Origin: Dialister sp. CAG:486
GTDB lineage: Bacteria > Bacillota > Negativicutes > Veillonellales > Dialisteraceae
Length of the DNA: 10,288 nucleotides
Assembly (NCBI GenBank): GCA_000434475.1
Contig: FR879533.1
Coordinates: 1 to 10,288 of the forward strand
Reading direction: 5' to 3'
Part shown: in pieces, positions 7,487 through 10,288 of the stretch
How the letters are laid out: each line of letters starts with the position of its first letter
How positions within the stretch are numbered: position 1 is the first letter of the stretch
Program-made: the position numbers and the translations under genes
Notes under the pieces: generated by a model
Database searches by the model: none
What the model was told of the DNA's origin: nothing
The model's input: the letters and a program-made list of their open reading frames with translations, nothing else

Positions 7487-7515
7487 ATTATAGCATTCAT
7501 GGGAAGAAGGCTAAA
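7487..7515 (-). promoter_or_regulatory. Promoter of the flavodiiron-adaptor-glycosylase operon
   Basis: The minus strand carries TGC-TATAAT (7487-7495), the same extended -10 as gyrA. The -35 at 17-base spacing is TTTAGC (7510-7515), 3 of 6 matches. The leader is about 31 bases. The 9-bp tandem repeat begins directly upstream of the -35. Confidence 0.72.
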
Positions 7516-7569
7516 GGCTCAACGGGTTCAATGGGTTCTAAGGGTTCAAGAGGTTCTAAGGGATTGGAG
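7513..7569 (+). repeat. 9-bp tandem repeat, about 5-6 units
   Basis: Units of exactly 9 bases with core GGTTC start at 7516 (ggctc), 7525, 7534, 7543, 7552 and 7561 (degenerate ggatt); the consensus is GGTTC-A/T-A-A/T-G. Read on the plus strand in one frame it would encode Gly-Ser-X triplets, but no credible start or gene surrounds it. It sits directly upstream of the flavodiiron promoter and runs into the 97-bp palindrome. Confidence 0.8.
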
Positions 7570-7665
7570 CGGCGCTTTTCGTCATCCTGAGCGGAGAAAA
7601 AAGCTGTATGTTAGGGAAACGCTTATCTGAATAATGGCAGCTGAGTCGAAGGATCTAAGCGCCGC
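7569..7665. repeat. 97-bp imperfect palindrome with CATCCTGAGCG...GAAGGATCT core
   Basis: The outer arms GCGGCGCTT (7569-7577) and AAGCGCCGC (7657-7665) pair perfectly. Inside them ATCCT (7584-7588) pairs with AGGAT (7650-7654), and AGCTG (7602-7606) with CAGCT (7638-7642). The interior holds AGGGAAACGC (7613-7622), a 10-mer also present in the repeat at 4501-4510. The CATCCTGAGCG and TCGAAGGATCT parts resemble a palindromic intergenic repeat I remember from several bacterial genomes; I cannot confirm the family here. No coding function is visible. Confidence 0.7.
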
Positions 7666-7675
7666 AGCGTATACA

Positions 7676-7840
7676 TATGGAAACGCTGATTAAATCGCAG
7701 AGTCAGATTCCACAAGAATTTTTATACATGACTTCGTCATAGCCTTCCTTAAATAGCTCGCTATTCGCGTCAGGTTATTCCTCGTCATGTATAAAAATTC
7801 AAGAGTAAAATCTGACAACGATTTAATCAGTGTTTCCATA
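7676..7840. repeat. 165-bp near-perfect palindrome, MITE-like
   Basis: Nested arms pair along almost the whole length. Outer arms of 22 bases (7676-7697 and 7819-7840, beginning TATGGAAAC and ending GTTTCCATA) have one mismatch. TCAGATT (7703-7709) pairs with AATCTGA (7809-7815), a perfect 17-base pair joins 7716-7732 to 7784-7800, ATAGCCT (7739-7745) pairs with AGGTTAT (7772-7778) at one mismatch, and the central hairpin is AATAGC-TC-GCTATT (7752-7765). It contains no credible gene. A shortened, diverged relative lies at 4493-4557, so it is a repeat family. Terminal inverted repeats, small size and absence of a transposase fit a non-autonomous MITE or a large repetitive hairpin. I could not assign target-site duplications. 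Confidence 0.85.
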
Positions 7841-7984
7841 GAGCGATGCCCGAAGTTGTAGTCACAAGTCACTCATCCCTGCTTTCACACATCCATCGTT
7901 TATCGGTCTGCAAGGAAGATTTCTCGGCAACGCTTTCAATGACGATACGGGAGTCTGATGTCTTCTAGTCACTAGTCACCAGTC
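7841..7984 (+). repeat. Gene-free stretch with two clusters of an AGTCACN heptamer
   Basis: The heptamer AGTCACN occurs twice in tandem at 7860-7873 and two and a half times at 7967-7984, each with exact 7-base period. The roughly 93 bases between the clusters show nothing I can assign; GGCAACGCT at 7926-7934 is one base off the GGAAACGCT motif of the neighbouring repeats. The second cluster abuts the U-tract of the permease terminator. Confidence 0.6.
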
Positions 7985-8011
7985 AAAAAAAGCACCTGCC
8001 TTCGCAGATGC
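7985..8011 (-). terminator. Intrinsic terminator after the ABC permease
   Basis: On the minus strand GCATCTGC, tetraloop GAAG and GCAGGTGC form an 8-bp stem with one G-U pair, followed by seven T (7985-7991). The stem begins at the base after the permease stop codon, so the operon ends here and no ATPase gene can be co-transcribed downstream. Confidence 0.92.
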
Positions 8012-8662
8012 TCACATGTTCTTTTCCAGTTTGGCAAGGATCCGGCTGGTGACGACCGTCAGAAAGAGATAGATGACGGCTGTCGTGATGAACGTCTCCC
8101 ACACGCGGTAGTACTGTGCATTCGCTGCATTCGCCCAGTACATGAGCTCCGGCGTCGCAATGACGGAGGCGAGAGACGAGTCCTTGATCAGGCTCACGAA
8201 GGAATTGCCCAGTGCCGGTACGACCGACTTCAGCGCCTGCGGCAGGATGACATAGCGCATGCTCTGCCATGCGGAAAGCCCCAGCGCACTGGCGGCCTCC
8301 CCCTGCCCTACATCGACGGACTGGATGCCCGCACGGATCGTTTCCGCAATGTATGCCCCCGCATTGATAGAAAGCGCAAGTGCAGCCGCCAGGACACCGT
8401 CCGGCTTCTTCATGAAAAGAGGTACGATGCCGAAGTAGGTGATCAGCAGCTGCAGGAGGAGCGGCGTCCCGCGTATACTTTCGATGAAGAGCAGCGCGGG
8501 GAAAGACAGGCATTTCTTTTTCGAAGTACGCAGGAGTGCAAGCACAAGCCCCAGCAGAAATCCACAGAGGATCGCGATCAGCGAGAGCTTGATCGTGAGC
8601 CATGTGCCGGATAAGAAAAACGGCGCATATTCCTGAATGATAGAAAATTTGAAATCAGACAT
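8012..8662 (-). CDS. Polar amino-acid ABC transporter permease (HisM/GlnP family)
   Basis: 216 residues. It is the inner-membrane channel of a polar amino-acid uptake system fed by a binding protein. About five membrane segments are visible, including 21-44 (WLTIKLSLIAILCGFLLGLVLALL), 68-84 and 190-205. The conserved ESIRGTPLLLQLL (61-73) and the EAA loop (GEAASALGLSAWQSMRYVILPQAL, about 121-144, with the invariant EAA, G and LP), which docks the ATPase, are intact. The ATG at 8662 is chosen because GAGG (8669-8672) lies 6 bases upstream; an earlier in-frame ATG has no ribosome binding site. The gene follows the binding-protein gene after 36 bases and is closed by a terminator at once. The matching ATP-binding subunit is not in the window and must be encoded elsewhere or shared. 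The exact substrate cannot be told. Confidence 0.93.
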   Translation of the reverse strand: MSDFKFSIIQEYAPFFLSGTWLTIKLSLIAILCGFLLGLVLALLRTSKKKCLSFPALLFIESIRGTPLLLQLLITYFGIVPLFMKKPDGVLAAALALSINAGAYIAETIRAGIQSVDVGQGEAASALGLSAWQSMRYVILPQALKSVVPALGNSFVSLIKDSSLASVIATPELMYWANAANAQYYRVWETFITTAVIYLFLTVVTSRILAKLEKNM

Positions 8663-8698
8663 GATTAGCCTCAGAATCATAAAATGATGCGTTCCGGG

Positions 8699-9502
8699 TC
8701 AGCGGTTCCCCAGTTTTTCCAGCGTCTCCTCATCGACTTTCGTCTTGAACCACTTTTCATAGATCTTTCCATAGGTACCGTCAGCGATCATGTCCTTGAG
8801 CGCCTTGTCGATCTTGCTCTTGAGCTCTGCGCCCGTATCCTTCGGATAGAGGATACCGAAGAACTCAGGCGTGAAGGCTTCGTCATCATAGACGATCGAA
8901 AGATACGCCTCGGGGTACTGCGCCTGGATGGACTTCACGGACGTCTCATCACCGACCAGCGCATCGACCTGCCCGCCGATCAGCATCTGGATGGACATCG
9001 GCGTCTTCTTGATGGAGGGATGATTCTTTCCGAGAAGCTTTTCCAGCGCCTCCTGCCCCGTCGAGCCGTTCTGCACAGCGATCTCTTTGCCGTCCATCAG
9101 ATCCTTCGCACTGTGGATATCCACGCCTTCCCGCACCAGGATCGCCTGCCGGGAGAGGAAATACGGCGCCGAAAAGAGATAGGACGCCTCTCTATCCTTC
9201 GTGATGGTGACACCGGAAATCGCCATGTCCGCCTGATGTGAGCGGATCTGCTCAAAGAGCGCTTCCCAGCCCGCATCGGTGAGATCCATCGTAAGCCCTG
9301 CGCGCTTCACCGCTTCTCGTGCGAGGTCCACGTCAAATCCGACGATCTTGCCATTCTCTATGTACTCGAAGGGATTCCAGTTCGCATGAGTCACGACATG
9401 GATCTCATTTTTCGTCTGCTTCGGCGCGTCTCCTCCGCAGCCCGTCATGAGAAAACAGCCTGCCGCGAGAAGCGTTGCCCCTATGATGATGATTTTTTTC
9501 AT
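8699..9502 (-). CDS. Polar amino-acid ABC transporter substrate-binding lipoprotein
   Basis: 267 residues. It is an extracytoplasmic solute receptor of the SBP family 3, delivering an amino acid (glutamine, arginine, cystine or similar) to the permease encoded next. The N-terminus is a lipoprotein signal, MKKIIII followed by LMTGC with the lipobox Cys at 22, so it should be lipid-anchored. The mature protein opens with the family signature: NWNPFEYIENGKIVGFDVDLAREAV (42-66), then ISGVTITKDREASYLFSAPYF (95-115) and AVQNGSTGQEAL with the second-lobe hinge. The ATG at 9502 is chosen because AGGAGAA (9508-9514) lies 5 bases upstream; an 11-residue longer frame has no ribosome binding site. It is the first gene of the two-gene operon, 36 bases ahead of the permease. 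The sequence does not settle the ligand. Confidence 0.93.
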   Translation of the reverse strand: MKKIIIIGATLLAAGCFLMTGCGGDAPKQTKNEIHVVTHANWNPFEYIENGKIVGFDVDLAREAVKRAGLTMDLTDAGWEALFEQIRSHQADMAISGVTITKDREASYLFSAPYFLSRQAILVREGVDIHSAKDLMDGKEIAVQNGSTGQEALEKLLGKNHPSIKKTPMSIQMLIGGQVDALVGDETSVKSIQAQYPEAYLSIVYDDEAFTPEFFGILYPKDTGAELKSKIDKALKDMIADGTYGKIYEKWFKTKVDEETLEKLGNR

Positions 9503-9592
9503 TGTTCTTCTCCTACTTATTTCATGGGATACCATGGAAGAATTTTACGCCCATCAAAAAGGTTTTGTTCAGCATGCCTCTTGGATATTTCC

Positions 9593-9621
9593 ATTATACG
9601 ATCGCAAGCATTCCAATACAA
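9593..9621 (-). promoter_or_regulatory. Promoter of the amino-acid ABC operon
   Basis: TATAAT (9593-9598) with TTGTAT (9616-9621) at 17-base spacing on the minus strand; the -35 matches 3 of 6. The -35 overlaps the U-tract of the upstream MATE terminator, so termination and initiation are packed together. The leader is about 84 bases and holds a small CATGG/CCATG hairpin (9523-9536) whose role is unclear. Confidence 0.65.
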
Positions 9622-9664
9622 AAGGAGCTGTGAAGAAATGAATCCTCATTTCTTCACAGCCCCT
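9620..9664 (-). terminator. Hairpin terminator (repeat copy 2) after the MATE gene
   Basis: The 14-base arms (9628-9641 and 9646-9659) and the GGAT loop, read on the minus strand, are identical to the repeat at 1-40. The stem extends by a GGGG/CTCC pairing with one G-U pair and is followed by TTTTGT (9618-9623). It starts about 17 bases after the MATE stop codon. The extra G-U pair exists only in the minus-strand RNA, which fits its use for the MATE transcript. Confidence 0.85.
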
Positions 9665-9680
9665 ATCCCCCTGATCGTAC

Positions 9681-10288
9681 CTAAGGGATGTAGGCCCTGG
9701 TCGCATGGCCTAAGATGCATAAATGCAGATCCGTCAGAAGAGAGCGACCGATCGGAAGCACCCTTCTGTTTTCTGTAAATATATCGACTTCGGCTTCTTT
9801 GATGTCCTGCACCAGAGAAGCAAGTTTTTCTTCAGCACGTTCCCAGAAAGCAAGCAGCTCCTTCGCCTGCGTTACATTAGAAATCACTACGGCATGGACG
9901 GCAGCAGGATGTGGGATCTCCCTGTGCATAAAGAAAGCACAGGCAGGCAGGGCCTCTCCATCCATGACGCGCTCCACATAGACGAGGCGCAGGATCATCA
10001 GCATGGCCGAGCAGCCGACGCCGAAGACCAGCCCGAGCCAGTAGGAGTCAGCCCCGAGACCGACCACATGGTCGAGGAAAAGGCTCATCGGGAAGCAGCC
10101 GCCCCAGTACGCAATGACCATCAGAATAAAGGAGACACGCGTATCCTTGAGACCGCGGAGGATCCCCTGGATCGGAGTGGAGATCGCATCAAAGAGCTGC
10201 CAGCCTGCACTATAGATCAGGAACTGTCCGGCAATGGAGGCGACGATCGCGTCGCTCGTATACATATTTCCGATGGAAGAGCGGAAAA
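9681..10288 (-). CDS. MATE-family multidrug/Na+ antiporter, 3' part, with long C-terminal tail
   Basis: The 5' end lies outside the window; 201 C-terminal residues are visible, and the frame is open to the edge (FRSSIGN precedes the first internal Met). MATE proteins export cationic drugs or metabolites across the inner membrane using Na+ or H+ gradients. The match rests on the second-half signature LFDAISTPIQGILRGLKDTRVSFI (31-54 of the visible part), with a following membrane segment SFILMVIAYWGGCFPMSLFL (52-71) and a last one at about 82-104 (YWLGLVFGVGCSAMLMILRLVYV). Most MATE proteins end soon after this helix. Here about 95 more residues follow, soluble and with a predicted helical stretch (KELLAFWERAEEKLASLVQDIKEAEVDIF, 142-170), ending HATRAYIP. 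I do not recognise this tail. The gene ends in the terminator at 9620-9664. Confidence 0.82.
   Translation of the reverse strand, partial: FRSSIGNMYTSDAIVASIAGQFLIYSAGWQLFDAISTPIQGILRGLKDTRVSFILMVIAYWGGCFPMSLFLDHVVGLGADSYWLGLVFGVGCSAMLMILRLVYVERVMDGEALPACAFFMHREIPHPAAVHAVVISNVTQAKELLAFWERAEEKLASLVQDIKEAEVDIFTENRRVLPIGRSLLTDLHLCILGHATRAYIP

Noticed and set aside
6313..7590. Plus-strand open frame of 425 codons ending in Gly-Ser-X repeats, opposite the flavodiiron gene
   Set aside because: It mirrors the conserved flavodiiron frame. The collagen-like end comes only from the 9-bp tandem repeat, and no start signal is visible.
7676..7840. CRISPR or attC-like site
   Set aside because: There is no regular repeat-spacer pattern and no integrase nearby. 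One long palindrome fits a MITE-like element better.
7690..7872. Minus-strand 60-codon frame across the 165-bp palindrome
   Set aside because: It is formed by the palindrome itself, with no ribosome binding site; a palindrome leaves open frames by chance.
9523..9536. CATGG/CCATG hairpin in the leader of the amino-acid ABC operon as a riboswitch
   Set aside because: A 5-bp stem with 4-base loop is not a riboswitch architecture, and no known aptamer motif is visible in the 84-base leader.

Overview
The window looks like chromosomal DNA of an anaerobic, diderm Firmicute of the class Negativicutes. A Veillonellaceae genus such as Dialister is my best guess. This rests on the Gram-positive-type RecA and GyrA, strong AAGGAGG-type ribosome binding sites, TGCTATAAT-type promoters, a class A flavodiiron protein, and a membrane-fusion-type adaptor with a lipobox. 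The genus is inference from memory of these families, not from a search. Every supported gene is on the minus strand, so transcription runs from high to low coordinates.

Reading in the direction of transcription, the window opens with the 3' part of a MATE-type multidrug exporter gene (9681-10288). It ends in a hairpin terminator (9620-9664). Next comes a two-gene polar amino-acid ABC uptake unit: lipoprotein binding protein (8699-9502) and permease (8012-8662). It has its own promoter (9593-9621) and a strong terminator directly after the permease stop (7985-8011). No ATPase gene is present in this unit.

The 7493-7984 interval carries no gene. It is packed with four kinds of repeat: a heptamer repeat in two clusters, a 165-bp near-perfect palindrome, a 97-bp palindrome with a CATCCTGAGCG/GAAGGATCT-type core, and a 9-bp tandem repeat that abuts the next promoter.

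That promoter (7487-7515) drives a tightly packed operon of three genes: flavodiiron protein (6223-7449), periplasmic-adaptor-like lipoprotein (5147-6226) and alkyladenine DNA glycosylase (4563-5150). Both gene junctions are 4-base ATGA overlaps, so translation is probably coupled. An O2/NO-reducing enzyme and a base-excision repair enzyme share one transcript with an envelope protein of unknown partner. This is the most thought-provoking gene arrangement in the window.

A hairpin made from a diverged, shortened relative of the 165-bp palindrome (4493-4557) and a second hairpin (4342-4377) separate this operon from gyrA. gyrA (1814-4270) has an extended -10 promoter. Its leader contains a hairpin followed by six U residues, placed between promoter and ribosome binding site, a layout that could attenuate transcription. 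A strong terminator (1708-1740) ends gyrA.

recA (478-1557) then has its own -10 element and overlaps recX (42-527) by 50 bases. The recX stop abuts a hairpin (1-40) that is nearly identical to the one at 9620-9664 but lies in the opposite orientation.

The genes themselves are mostly housekeeping: DNA topology, recombination and its regulation, base repair, O2/NO detoxification, amino-acid uptake and drug export. I see no phage, CRISPR, toxin-antitoxin, defence or biosynthetic system. The unusual material is in the intergenic repeats, the flavodiiron-adaptor-glycosylase operon, the gyrA leader and the long C-terminal tail of the MATE protein.
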